Shown: piece by piece, positions 17,543 to 26,175 of the stretch
Position numbering within the stretch: position 1 is the stretch's first letter
How the letters are laid out: every line of letters begins with the position of its first letter
NCBI GenBank assembly: GCA_050313295.1
Contig: JBNPLD010000005.1
DNA from: S5-A14a sp022766365
GTDB taxonomy: Bacteria; Bacillota; Clostridia; Peptostreptococcales; Anaerovoracaceae
Reading direction: 5' to 3' (one strand)
Length of the DNA stretch: 64,000 nucleotides
Program-made: the position numbers and the translations under genes
The notes under the pieces: generated by a model
What the model was told of the DNA's origin: nothing
What the model saw: the letters and a program-made list of their open reading frames with translations, nothing else
The model's database searches: none

Positions 17543-18761
17543 GAATAGAGCGCTTAGGATTCTCGCCGGTGACGGATTCAATAAGGCGGTATCCTCTGTA
17601 ATAGCAATTATAATCGGTTTATTTTTCGGGCTGATCATCCTGATTGTCGCAAATCCCGATAAAGCCGGAGAAGGGTTCTTTACAATTCTCGGAGGTGGAT
17701 TCATGGGAGGAGGACAGGGTATCGGTCAGGTCCTTTACTATGCTACGCCTCTCATAATGACAGGTCTTTCTGTGGGCTGTGCGTTTAAGACGGGACTTTT
17801 TAACATCGGAGCTTCAGGTCAGTTTATTACCGGAGGGGCTGTGGCCATTTATGTCGGTGTTTATTGTACAGGGCTTGGCAGTTTTCACTGGATAGTGGCA
17901 ATATTAGCCGGTGGCCTGGTAGGAGGCTTATGGGGAGCTTTGCCCGGGTTTCTCAAGGCTTTCTTCAACGTTCATGAGGTAATTGCTACAATAATGATGA
18001 ATTACATAGGTATGTATGCTGCCAATTATCTGATAAGGTATTATGCCTATGATCCTAACAGAAACCTTTCGAAAGATGTGGCAACGACTGCTGTCATTCC
18101 TAAATGGGGGCTTGATAATGTTTTTTTCACGCAGGTGGGAAATTACAAAGACACATCCGCCCTTAACGGAGGATTCATCATTGCAGTTGCCATAGCAATT
18201 CTGATGTATATCATTTTTTACAAGACAACTTTCGGGTATGAGTTAATGGCTGTGGGTAATAATAAAGATGCCAGCAAATACGCCGGAATAAATTCAAAGA
18301 AGCAGATAATTCTATCTATGGTAATTGCCGGTACACTTGCCGGAATCGGTGGTGCATTGGTGTTCCTGAGCGGACCTTCTGCCAGACACATTACTGTCGT
18401 GGATGAGTTGGCTGTAGACGGCTTCAACGGAATGTCGGTTGCCTTGTTGGGACTTTCAAATCCTATAGGAATAATATTTTCATCTATATTCATCGGTTAC
18501 CTGGATCAGGGCGGAACCTATCTGCAAAGTCTTGATTACATGCCTGAGATAATTGAGATTATCGTCGCATGTATCATATATTTCAGTGCATTCTCACTTC
18601 TTTTTAGAAAGTTGATGCCGATGATAATCAAGAAATTCGGAAAGTCAGATGTTTTGGAGGAAAACAAGGTTGACGATACGCTGAAAACTTCATCCGAAAC
18701 TCCGGTGTCTGTTGGAAATGCAGACGGAGTGCAGAGTGGTCGTGAAGGGGGAGATGAATAA
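17535..18761 (+). CDS. BMP-type ABC transporter permease 1
   Basis: 408 residues, about 9-10 membrane helices, of the BPD_transp_2 class (FKTGLFNIGASGQF, NVHEVIATIMMNYIG, NNKDASKYAGI). The ATG lies inside the ATPase gene end (8-base overlap, GATGAGG upstream). It resembles NupP/YufP. The C-terminal 40 residues are hydrophilic and acidic. It forms the importer with the next gene. Confidence 0.92.
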   Translation: MNKNRALRILAGDGFNKAVSSVIAIIIGLFFGLIILIVANPDKAGEGFFTILGGGFMGGGQGIGQVLYYATPLIMTGLSVGCAFKTGLFNIGASGQFITGGAVAIYVGVYCTGLGSFHWIVAILAGGLVGGLWGALPGFLKAFFNVHEVIATIMMNYIGMYAANYLIRYYAYDPNRNLSKDVATTAVIPKWGLDNVFFTQVGNYKDTSALNGGFIIAVAIAILMYIIFYKTTFGYELMAVGNNKDASKYAGINSKKQIILSMVIAGTLAGIGGALVFLSGPSARHITVVDELAVDGFNGMSVALLGLSNPIGIIFSSIFIGYLDQGGTYLQSLDYMPEIIEIIVACIIYFSAFSLLFRKLMPMIIKKFGKSDVLEENKVDDTLKTSSETPVSVGNADGVQSGREGGDE

Positions 18762-19720
18762 TGAATATAGTTTATCTGATAGTTCAACAGACGATGTTTT
18801 TTGCAATCCCACTTCTGATTGTAGCTCTTGGAGGTATGTTTACCGAGAGAGGTGGAGTTACCAACATTGCTCTTGATGGTACTATGATTATGGGGGCGTT
18901 CACAAGCATACTGTTCATAAATAATGTTCAGGATCAGATGAGCGGGACAGGACTTCTTTTGATTGCCTGTCTGATTGCTGCGGCAACCGGAGGAGTGTTT
19001 TCTCTGTTGCTGGCATACTCTGCCATTAATATGAAGGCAGATCAGATAATCGGAGGTACAGCTTTGAATATGTTTGCTCCGGCGTTTTGTGTATTCGGTG
19101 CTCGTACTATTCAGTCCCTGGGAGTTCAGCAGATACAGTTTAATAATACATTTAGGATAGATAAAGTTCCTGTTCTCGGTGATATTCCTGTTATAGGTCA
19201 GTTATTTTTCAGTAACACTTATATAACAACACTCATTGGGATAATTATTTTAATCATAGCCATAGTTGTCATATACAAAACACGTTTCGGTCTGAGGTTA
19301 AGGGCTTGCGGTGAGCATCCGCAGGCAGCTGACTCAGTGGGCATAAATGTGTACAAAATGAGATATGCAGGTGTATTCATTTCAGGAATTTTAGGCGGCC
19401 TTGGCGGGCTCGTTTTTATAATTCCAACTTCAACGAATTTTGATTCAAATGTTGCCGGATACGGATTTCTGGCCTTGGCTGTTATGATATTCGGTCAGTG
19501 GAAGCCTATAAGAATTGCAGTGGCGGCTGCCTTTTTCGGATTTATGAAGACGATTGCAGCTGCGTATAACCTGATTCCTTTCCTTGACAATCTGCCGGTA
19601 ACAAGTGAATTCTACAAGTCGATACCGTTCATAGCAACGCTTATCGTACTTGCTCTGAGTTCGAAAAAGTCCAGAGCTCCTGCAGCCGTTGCTAAGCCTT
19701 ATGATAAGGGTGGCAGATAA
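18761..19720 (+). CDS. BMP-type ABC transporter permease 2
   Basis: 319 residues, about 8-9 membrane helices (GGMFTERGGVTNIALDG, MKADQIIGGTALNM, RACGEHPQAADSVGI). It resembles NupQ/YufQ. Start and previous stop overlap as TAATG. The usual BMP-family binding lipoprotein gene is absent from both sides, so it must be encoded elsewhere. Confidence 0.92.
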   Translation: MNIVYLIVQQTMFFAIPLLIVALGGMFTERGGVTNIALDGTMIMGAFTSILFINNVQDQMSGTGLLLIACLIAAATGGVFSLLLAYSAINMKADQIIGGTALNMFAPAFCVFGARTIQSLGVQQIQFNNTFRIDKVPVLGDIPVIGQLFFSNTYITTLIGIIILIIAIVVIYKTRFGLRLRACGEHPQAADSVGINVYKMRYAGVFISGILGGLGGLVFIIPTSTNFDSNVAGYGFLALAVMIFGQWKPIRIAVAAAFFGFMKTIAAAYNLIPFLDNLPVTSEFYKSIPFIATLIVLALSSKKSRAPAAVAKPYDKGGR

Positions 19721-19822
19721 TTCATACGATTTGGCCCTTAAAATTATTGAAGGCATGCAGGTATATAGCTTACAGTGCCAAGCGGGGTCAGATAAGCGCA
19801 TAGAATATATGGGAATTTTAAT

Positions 19823-20755
19823 ATGTCAGTTAAAGATTTGTATGAAATTGTAGAGGGAATTAGAGATTTTGAGCTTCATGGGGAATCATCTCCTCGTGAA
19901 GCTTTTCCATACACTGAAGAAGTGAATGGGAAATTGACATCATTTGAGTTTGAAAACGCTACATATGGCAATGTATTTTGTTGTGAGAATCTTGACCTGA
20001 TGATTGATCTGGTTGAAAAAGGATATGAGGAAAGGTTTCAGATGATTTATCTTGATCCCCCTTTCTACTCCAAAGCGAAGTATTTCTTGAGGCGCAAAGA
20101 TGGCAGCAGGGAGGAGGCATACAGTGACCTGTGGCCTGAGGGATTTAAAGAGTATCTTAAAATGATTGCTGAGAGGCTTGTGATTACACGACGGCTATTG
20201 TCTGAAGATGGTCTGATTTGGGTGCACTTGGATTATAGAGCCGTTCACTATGTGAAAGTTATTATGGATGAAATTTTCGGACATAGAAATTTTGTCAACG
20301 AAATAATTTGGGGATACAGGTCGGGAGGTGCCGGTAGTCGTAGGTTTGCACGGAAGCACGACAGTATTTTGGTGTATGGGAAAAGCGAAAATTACAAATT
20401 TTCCCCCCAAAAGGAGAAGTCATATAACAGGGGATTTGCTCCGTACAAGTTTAAGGGAGTCGAGGAATTCAGAGATGAGAAGGGGTGGTACACTCTTGTT
20501 AATATGCGAGACGTTTGGGATATTCCCATGGTTGGCAGGACATCGGCCGAACGCACAGGTTATGCGACTCAAAAACCTGAGGAGCTTCTCAGGCGAGCTG
20601 TGGCAGCATCTACAGAGAAGGATGATCTGTGTGGAGATTTTTTTGCAGGATCAGGGACTCTGGGTGCTGTTTGCAAATCTATGGGTAGGAACTTTGTGCT
20701 TTGTGATGAGCAGGAAGAGGCATATAAAATAATGTGCAGGCGTTTATCAGATTAA
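19823..20755 (+). CDS. Solitary site-specific DNA methyltransferase (beta class)
   Basis: 310 residues. Catalytic motif IV LDPPF (about 76-80) comes before the AdoMet-binding motif FFAGSGT (about 274), the order of beta-class N6-adenine/N4-cytosine enzymes. TQKPEELLRR, also typical, lies between them. No restriction gene flanks it, so it is probably an orphan methylase with a regulatory or protective role. The target site cannot be deduced. The ribosome site is weak (GGGA 11 bases upstream). Confidence 0.85.
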   Translation: MSVKDLYEIVEGIRDFELHGESSPREAFPYTEEVNGKLTSFEFENATYGNVFCCENLDLMIDLVEKGYEERFQMIYLDPPFYSKAKYFLRRKDGSREEAYSDLWPEGFKEYLKMIAERLVITRRLLSEDGLIWVHLDYRAVHYVKVIMDEIFGHRNFVNEIIWGYRSGGAGSRRFARKHDSILVYGKSENYKFSPQKEKSYNRGFAPYKFKGVEEFRDEKGWYTLVNMRDVWDIPMVGRTSAERTGYATQKPEELLRRAVAASTEKDDLCGDFFAGSGTLGAVCKSMGRNFVLCDEQEEAYKIMCRRLSD

Positions 20756-20984
20756 GTTGATGCGTGGCGCAGGCATATCAGGAAGCATGATAATAGCTGT
20801 GGGATAGGATCGGTTCATTTTGAATATAATTCATAATTTAAGCATGTGAGTGATGGAGCAATAAGGAAATGGTGCAATAAGGGAGACGTAATTCATGAGG
20901 ACATCTGCACAGCACACCTATATTTTCAAGAGATGGATATAGGGAAAGAGTTCTTATGAAGGCTTTTGATGTTATAAATTTCAT

Positions 20985-21013
20985 TTGACCTGAAATTAAA
21001 TTGAGAGTATAAT
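20985..21013 (+). promoter_or_regulatory. Sigma-A promoter of the tRNA gene
   Basis: TTGACC (20985-20990), 17-bp spacer, TATAAT (21008-21013); the tRNA starts 18 bp after the -10 box. Confidence 0.85.
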
Positions 21014-21030
21014 ATTAAATACGACCACGG

Positions 21031-21107
21031 GGGGTATTAGCTCAACTGGATAGAGTAGCGGTCTTCGAATCCGTTGGTTGGGGGTTCGAGTCCCTCATGC
21101 CCTACCA
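21031..21107 (+). tRNA. tRNA-Arg (anticodon TCG), weak anticodon stem
   Basis: The cloverleaf fits 7-4-5-5 stems with encoded CCA. The anticodon loop CTTCGAA gives anticodon TCG, reading CGA/CGN. The T arm GGGGG-TTCGAGT-CCCTC is good. Weak points are U31-U39 unpaired, G27-U43 and G10-U25 wobbles, and G1-U72 and U5-G68 in the acceptor stem. It has its own strong promoter and terminator, so it is likely transcribed. It is either a divergent but active tRNA or one drifting toward loss. Confidence 0.85.
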
Positions 21108-21113
21108 ATGAAA

Positions 21114-21151
21114 ATATATCCGAACTCTTAACGAGGGTTCGGGTATTTTTT
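21114..21151 (+). terminator. Terminator of the tRNA gene
   Basis: CCGAAC / GTTCGG core stem extended by ATA/TAT, followed by six T. Confidence 0.85.
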
Positions 21152-21331
21152 GTTGTGTTGTACAGTATTGCGATTTCAGTTTCACCGTCGGCCGTATCAT
21201 GTAAATATATGGAGTGTACAAGTGTATCGATGATTTGCTTTTGATACTTTGTATCTTCCGGATTTACCGGATCTACACTTTTGAAAGAGTAAAGCCGGGG
21301 AAGATTAAGTTTTCCTCGGCTTTCTGCTTCT

Positions 21332-22009
21332 CTATATAACTTTTACGGGGGTTCCGACGGGTATGTTTTCAAAAATCCATTTGGAATCCGATACACTCAT
21401 TCTTACGCAACCGTGAGATGCAGGCTCTCCGAGCTTAACAGCCTCATTGGGGATATAATTCCCGGAGTGGTCAGTCGGTACACTGTGAAAAAGATAGATA
21501 CCGTGATCCTTGAAGGATACCCAGTAGTTGGCTCCTTCTTGAAATTCTGCAGCAAAGAAGGACTCTCCGCGTTCAGACTCAATTTTGAATTCACCCTTAG
21601 GGGTTTCGGATTCTCCGTCGAAGATGCCTGTGGAAACTACAAAACTTGTTAAATTCTTTTCACCATCTCGTATATATGTAAGCTGTTTGTCTGTGTCAAC
21701 AAGAATATTTAGGTTAGCTACCTTGGACAAATCCGGATATTTTCCGGTGGGTTCTTTCCAGAAATCAGGATTTTGCTTTCTTAACTTTTCAGCAATGGCT
21801 TTTCCGGTTTCTGCATTTGATTCTCTGTCTGTGCCTGACCCGCTCGGCAGGCTCTTATCTGAACTTGTCCCCAAACTGTCATTAGAACTGCTTTTATTAT
21901 TTGACCGAGATTTTAAATCTATATTCTCAACCGCAAGTATTGCCAATGCCAATATGATTATAGCCGCGATTAGAGCCGATATAATTGTAGTATTAAATAT
22001 CTTTTTCAA
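21332..22009 (-). CDS. L,D-transpeptidase (YkuD) with membrane anchor
   Basis: 225 residues. One N-terminal membrane helix (about 8-28) is followed by a Ser/Asn-rich linker and a YkuD catalytic domain (about 95-225) with the nucleophile Cys in SHGCVRMS and the upstream His in YLFHSVP. It makes 3-3 peptidoglycan cross-links or anchors proteins outside the membrane. The start is TTG, chosen because a G-rich site (GGGGGG) lies about 9 bases upstream and no ATG is available. The leader is duplicated (22014-22104). Confidence 0.9.
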   Translation of the reverse strand: MKKIFNTTIISALIAAIIILALAILAVENIDLKSRSNNKSSSNDSLGTSSDKSLPSGSGTDRESNAETGKAIAEKLRKQNPDFWKEPTGKYPDLSKVANLNILVDTDKQLTYIRDGEKNLTSFVVSTGIFDGESETPKGEFKIESERGESFFAAEFQEGANYWVSFKDHGIYLFHSVPTDHSGNYIPNEAVKLGEPASHGCVRMSVSDSKWIFENIPVGTPVKVI

Positions 22010-22013
22010 ATGT

Positions 22014-22104
22014 GTGTTCCCCCCAGGTATGATAGAGATTATGTGATAAGCCGGAGAAAGGTAAAGCCACTAAGGGTGTTCCCCCTAGGTATGATAGAGA
22101 TTAT
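22014..22104 (-). repeat. Duplicated 29-bp leader before the L,D-transpeptidase
   Basis: Two direct copies, 22014-22042 and 22076-22104, differ at one base and lie 62 bp apart from start to start. Each contains a C-run (G-run on the minus strand, the ribosome site of the transpeptidase in the proximal copy) followed by AGGTATGATAGAGATTAT. It could be a regulatory site pair or a local duplication. Confidence 0.7.
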
Positions 22105-22168
22105 ACCACGATAATTCTAGTTAAGCAAAAAAGTTTCCCGTGAAAATCAAAATATTTCTGAAAATCGG

Positions 22169-22197
22169 TTGACATCTACGGGTAATAGTAGTACCAT
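22169..22197 (+). promoter_or_regulatory. Sigma-A promoter of the hrcA operon
   Basis: TTGACA (22169-22174), 17-bp spacer, TACCAT (22192-22197). The CIRCE operator begins 9 bp downstream, covering the transcript start. Confidence 0.8.
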
Positions 22198-22205
22198 ATA
22201 TATAT

Positions 22206-22232
22206 GGTTAGCACTCCAAGACGGTGAGTGCT
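22206..22232 (+). promoter_or_regulatory. CIRCE operator (HrcA binding site)
   Basis: TTAGCACTC-N9-GAGTGCTAA, a perfect match to the CIRCE consensus, between promoter and hrcA. HrcA bound here represses the operon until heat stress draws GroEL away. Confidence 0.98.
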
Positions 22233-22331
22233 AACAAATAGATAACCGGATGATACGAAGTCGATGTAATCCTTACATATGATTATATATAATCTAAAAG
22301 GATTGATACAATTTCTAAGGGAGGAGGGAGC

Positions 22332-23396
22332 ATGGAATTAACAGAACGTAAACTTAAAATTTTACAGGCTATTATCAGCGATTACATTTCCACAGCAGAA
22401 CCGGTTGGTTCAAGGACACTTTCAAAGAAGTATCAGCTTGGAATAAGTCCTGCAACTATAAGAAATGAGATGAGCGACCTGGAAGATTTAGGCTTTCTCA
22501 CCCATCCTCATACTTCGGCAGGAAGGGTTCCTTCGGATAAGGCGTATAGACTTTATGTGAACGAACTGATGGGAAATGCTGAGATTACACCAGCGGAAAA
22601 ACAGATAATTGAAAATCAACTCAGAGCAGATGTGAATGAACTCGATAAGGTCATCAAAAATGCTGCAAGGTTGCTTTCAAATATCACCAATCTGGCAAGT
22701 TTTGTAATGACTCCCAGTCAGGAAGAGAATCGTTTGGACTTTGTCAAATTTCTTCCGGTAGATCACAATACTGTTGTGCTCATGATAGTAGCCGAGAATG
22801 GTAAAATTTCAAATACTACTCTTCGATTGAACGTAGAGTACACCGACGAAGCGCTGGGTGTTTTGTCGAAGAACATAACCTATAGATTTAAAGGGAAGAC
22901 TCTCAGCGAGTTGGTTAGGCAGAACATCATTGAGACTTTTCAAAGCGATTTGACCGCAATGAATAAGTTGGAGGAGTTCATTATGCCGGACTTCATGAGG
23001 ACGCTTGAGGAGATGTTAGATGTGAATCTGTATCTCGACGGCCTTTCGAATATTTTTGATTTGCCGGAGTATAGCAATATAGCCAGTGCAAGACAGTTTT
23101 TGAGGATCTTTGATGATAAGGATAGGCTGAGGAGAACGATTTTAAATAGAGATGACGGAGTTGTTGTGACAATCGGTGATGAAAATAAGGACGAAGAGCT
23201 GCAAGATTATTCCCTGATTACAGCGACTTATAGCGTCGATGGACAAACTGTAGGTAAGATAGGAGTTATCGGTCCTACAAGAATGAGATATGGGGAAATA
23301 ACCTCAATCGTTAAATATCTGACCGATAATTTGAATGACACATTCAGCCTGGACAGCTGGAAAGGAGAAGAAGTTGACGAAGACAAACACATATGA
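22332..23396 (+). CDS. hrcA: Heat-inducible repressor HrcA
   Basis: 354 residues of usual length. The N-terminal winged helix (about 1-75: ILQAIISDYISTAEPVGSR, ISPATIRNEMSDLEDLGFL, PHTSAGRVPSDKAYR) is followed by the dimerisation domain. It represses its own operon through the CIRCE at 22206-22232. GGGAGGAGGGAG precedes the ATG. It is the first gene of hrcA-grpE-dnaK-dnaJ. Confidence 0.98.
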   Translation: MELTERKLKILQAIISDYISTAEPVGSRTLSKKYQLGISPATIRNEMSDLEDLGFLTHPHTSAGRVPSDKAYRLYVNELMGNAEITPAEKQIIENQLRADVNELDKVIKNAARLLSNITNLASFVMTPSQEENRLDFVKFLPVDHNTVVLMIVAENGKISNTTLRLNVEYTDEALGVLSKNITYRFKGKTLSELVRQNIIETFQSDLTAMNKLEEFIMPDFMRTLEEMLDVNLYLDGLSNIFDLPEYSNIASARQFLRIFDDKDRLRRTILNRDDGVVVTIGDENKDEELQDYSLITATYSVDGQTVGKIGVIGPTRMRYGEITSIVKYLTDNLNDTFSLDSWKGEEVDEDKHI

Positions 23397-23424
23397 GGAA
23401 GATCTTAAGAATACGGGAGACTCT

Positions 23425-24066
23425 ATGAATGAGAAAGTGCCCGGCGAGAACGTGACAGGGATGTCGGGAGCTCGGGAATGTAATGGAGACCGGGATTGCG
23501 GTACGAGAACCGATAAGAATCCAAATGATATGGCCTCAGGAGAGACTGTTAATACGGATTCTTCAAGAACTGATGGTAATGAAACGAAGAATTCATCATC
23601 CGGTTCGGAAGTCGAAGCAGATGAAAATGATAAAAATAAAGACGATGTTGAGAGAACAGAGGATGCTGAGACCAGATTTTTGAGGCTTATGGCTGATTTT
23701 CAGAATTTTAAGAAGAGAGCTGAAAAGGAGAAGTTCGATATTTATGCAAGGGCAAATGAGAGTCTGATGTTGAGTCTTCTGACGGTAATCGACAATTTCG
23801 AAAGAGCCCTTGACCATGAAAGCAAGGATGAGAAATATGCGGAGGGAATGCACCTTATCTTCAAGCAGCTTATGGACGCTTTAAAGGCCGCCGGTCTTGA
23901 GGAAATCAAGGCTGAGAACGAGCACTTTGATCCGAACATTCATAATGCTGTAATGACCTGTGACAGCCACCAGCATGAAAGTGGAAAAGTCGTTGAAGTA
24001 ATGCAGAAAGGTTACACACTTAACGGTAAGCTGCTCAGAGCATCTATGGTTAAGGTAAATAATTGA
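23425..24066 (+). CDS. grpE: Nucleotide exchange factor GrpE
   Basis: 213 residues. A long acidic, low-complexity N-terminus (about 1-85) is followed by the GrpE coiled coil and beta domain (FLRLMADFQNFKKRAEKEK, LLTVIDNFERAL, FDPNIHNAVM). It releases ADP from DnaK. ATG 23425 is chosen because GGGAGA lies 4 bases upstream. A TTG at 23374 with AAAGGAG is an alternative that would overlap hrcA by 23 bases. Confidence 0.95.
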   Translation: MNEKVPGENVTGMSGARECNGDRDCGTRTDKNPNDMASGETVNTDSSRTDGNETKNSSSGSEVEADENDKNKDDVERTEDAETRFLRLMADFQNFKKRAEKEKFDIYARANESLMLSLLTVIDNFERALDHESKDEKYAEGMHLIFKQLMDALKAAGLEEIKAENEHFDPNIHNAVMTCDSHQHESGKVVEVMQKGYTLNGKLLRASMVKVNN

Positions 24067-24199
24067 AATAGACCGATAGTTGATAAGTGCTGAAAATAGT
24101 TAAATGCTGAAAATACAGTAAACTGTTCAGCTTGTAATAAATAAAATTGAAAGAGAAATTAACAGATTCAAACAGAGAATACTTAAGGAGGGAAAGAAT

Positions 24200-26095
24200 A
24201 TGGCAAAGGTAATAGGAATTGACTTGGGAACAACCAACAGTGTAGTTTCCGTAATGGAAGGGGGAGACCCTACAGTTATAGCTAACGCAGAAGGTAACAG
24301 AACAACACCTTCAATTGTAGCATTTGCGAAAAATGGTGAAAGGCTTGTTGGAGAAACTGCCAAGAGACAGGCGGTTACAAATCCGGACAGAACAATTGCA
24401 TCAATTAAGAGATACATGGGCTCCGACCACAAAGTCGAGATTGACGGCAAAACCTATACACCTCAGGATATATCTGCAATGATACTTGCAAAGCTTAAAG
24501 CTGATGCAGAAAGTTATCTCGGAGAAAAGGTTACAGAGGCGGTAATAACAGTTCCTGCGTACTTTTCAGACGCACAGAAACAGGCGACTAAAGATGCCGG
24601 AAAGATAGCGGGTCTTGATGTTAAGAGAATTATCAACGAACCTACTGCAGCTTCTCTTGCCTATGGTCTTGAAAAAGAGTCAGGTTCGCACAAGATATTG
24701 GTTTATGACTTGGGTGGCGGTACATTCGATGTGTCCATTCTTGAACTTGGCGACGGAGTATTTGAAGTTTTGGCTACAAACGGTGATACTAAACTGGGTG
24801 GAGATGACTTTGATAATGCTGTTCTTGATTTCCTGGCAGAAAGCTTTGCTAAGGAGCACGGTGTAGATCTTAAGAAAGACAAGATGAGCCTTCAGAGACT
24901 GAAAGAAGCAGCTGAAAAGGCTAAGAAGGAGCTTTCAAGTGCTCAGACAACTAATATCAATCTGCCTTTCATAACAGTTACAAGTGATGGACCTCTGCAT
25001 CTTAATATGGATCTCACAAGAGCAAAATTTGATCAACTGACTGCTGACCTTGTAAAGAGAACTATTGAGCCTATGAAGAAGGCCATGAAGGATGCAGGAG
25101 TAAGCAACAGTGATATCGATAAGGTAATTCTGGTTGGCGGATCAACAAGAATTCCGGCTGTTCAGGAAGAAGTCAAAAAAGTTACAGGAAAGGATCCGTT
25201 TAAGGGAATCAATCCTGATGAGTGTGTTGCCATAGGAGCGGCCATTCAGGCAGGAGTCCTTACAGGAGAGGTTCATGATGTACTTCTTCTCGACGTAACA
25301 CCACTTTCACTTTCTATTGAAACTCTAGGTGGAGTGGCCACTAAACTTATAGAGAGAAATACGACCATTCCAACTAAGAAGAGTCAGATTTTCTCAACTG
25401 CTGCTGATAATCAGACGGCTGTAGACATTCATGTTCTTCAAGGTGAAAGAGAAATGGCTGCCGGAAACATTACACTCGGCCGATTCCAACTTACAGGTAT
25501 TGCACCTGCTCCAAGGGGAGTCCCACAGATAGAAGTAACCTTCGATATTGATGCTAATGGTATTGTAAACGTTAGTGCAAAGGATAAGGGGACAGGTAAA
25601 GAGCAGAACATCACAATCACATCTTCTACCAAGCTTTCAGAGGAAGAAATCGAGGCAAAGGTAAGAGAAGCCGAGCAGTATGCTGAGGAAGACAAAAAGA
25701 GAAAAGAAGAGATTGAGATAAGGAATAAGGCTGAAGCTCTGGTGTATGATACAGAGAAATCCTTGAAAGATCTTGAAGGAAAGCTGTCCGACTCTGAAAA
25801 ATCAGAGGTGGAAACTGCTAAGGATGATCTTAAGAAGGCAATCGAAGATGGTAACATCGATGAGATTAAAGATAAGACCGACAAGCTGACTGAGAAGTTC
25901 CATATAATCTCCACTAAGCTTTATGAGCAGGCTCAGGCTGAAGGAGCAGCAGGTGCTCAGGGAGCAGCCGGAGCAGGTCCTGATATGGGAGCAGCCGGAT
26001 TTGGAGGTGCTTCTCAGACTGGAGGAAATTCATCTCAATCAGAGGGAGATAATGTTGTTGATGCGGACTACGAAGTGGTTGACGATAACAAATAA
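24200..26095 (+). CDS. dnaK: Chaperone DnaK (Hsp70)
   Basis: 631 residues. The ATPase domain (1-380) has IGIDLGTTNSVVS, VYDLGGGTFDVS and VGGSTRIPAVQ. The substrate-binding domain and helical lid follow, and the Gly/Ala-rich tail ends in DADYEVVDD. With GrpE and DnaJ it folds and rescues proteins in the cytoplasm. AAGGAGGG precedes the ATG. Confidence 0.99.
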   Translation: MAKVIGIDLGTTNSVVSVMEGGDPTVIANAEGNRTTPSIVAFAKNGERLVGETAKRQAVTNPDRTIASIKRYMGSDHKVEIDGKTYTPQDISAMILAKLKADAESYLGEKVTEAVITVPAYFSDAQKQATKDAGKIAGLDVKRIINEPTAASLAYGLEKESGSHKILVYDLGGGTFDVSILELGDGVFEVLATNGDTKLGGDDFDNAVLDFLAESFAKEHGVDLKKDKMSLQRLKEAAEKAKKELSSAQTTNINLPFITVTSDGPLHLNMDLTRAKFDQLTADLVKRTIEPMKKAMKDAGVSNSDIDKVILVGGSTRIPAVQEEVKKVTGKDPFKGINPDECVAIGAAIQAGVLTGEVHDVLLLDVTPLSLSIETLGGVATKLIERNTTIPTKKSQIFSTAADNQTAVDIHVLQGEREMAAGNITLGRFQLTGIAPAPRGVPQIEVTFDIDANGIVNVSAKDKGTGKEQNITITSSTKLSEEEIEAKVREAEQYAEEDKKRKEEIEIRNKAEALVYDTEKSLKDLEGKLSDSEKSEVETAKDDLKKAIEDGNIDEIKDKTDKLTEKFHIISTKLYEQAQAEGAAGAQGAAGAGPDMGAAGFGGASQTGGNSSQSEGDNVVDADYEVVDDNK

Positions 26096-26131
26096 TATAA
26101 GCAAGAAGTTGACAATTAATTAGGATTTGAG

Positions 26132-26152
26132 GGCGACCACAGAGTGGTCGCC
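26132..26152 (+). terminator. Perfect hairpin between dnaK and dnaJ
   Basis: GGCGACCAC and GTGGTCGCC pair over 9 bp around a 3-base loop with no T-run, 23 bp before the dnaJ ATG. It could be a processing or stability element or a weak attenuator that lowers dnaJ relative to dnaK. Confidence 0.6.
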
Positions 26153-26175
26153 ATATTCCATGAGAAAGAGGAATT

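Noticed and set aside
20328..20732. 134-codon frame inside the methyltransferase gene
   Set aside because: Another frame of a gene with intact DPPF and FAGSGT motifs; no ribosome site.
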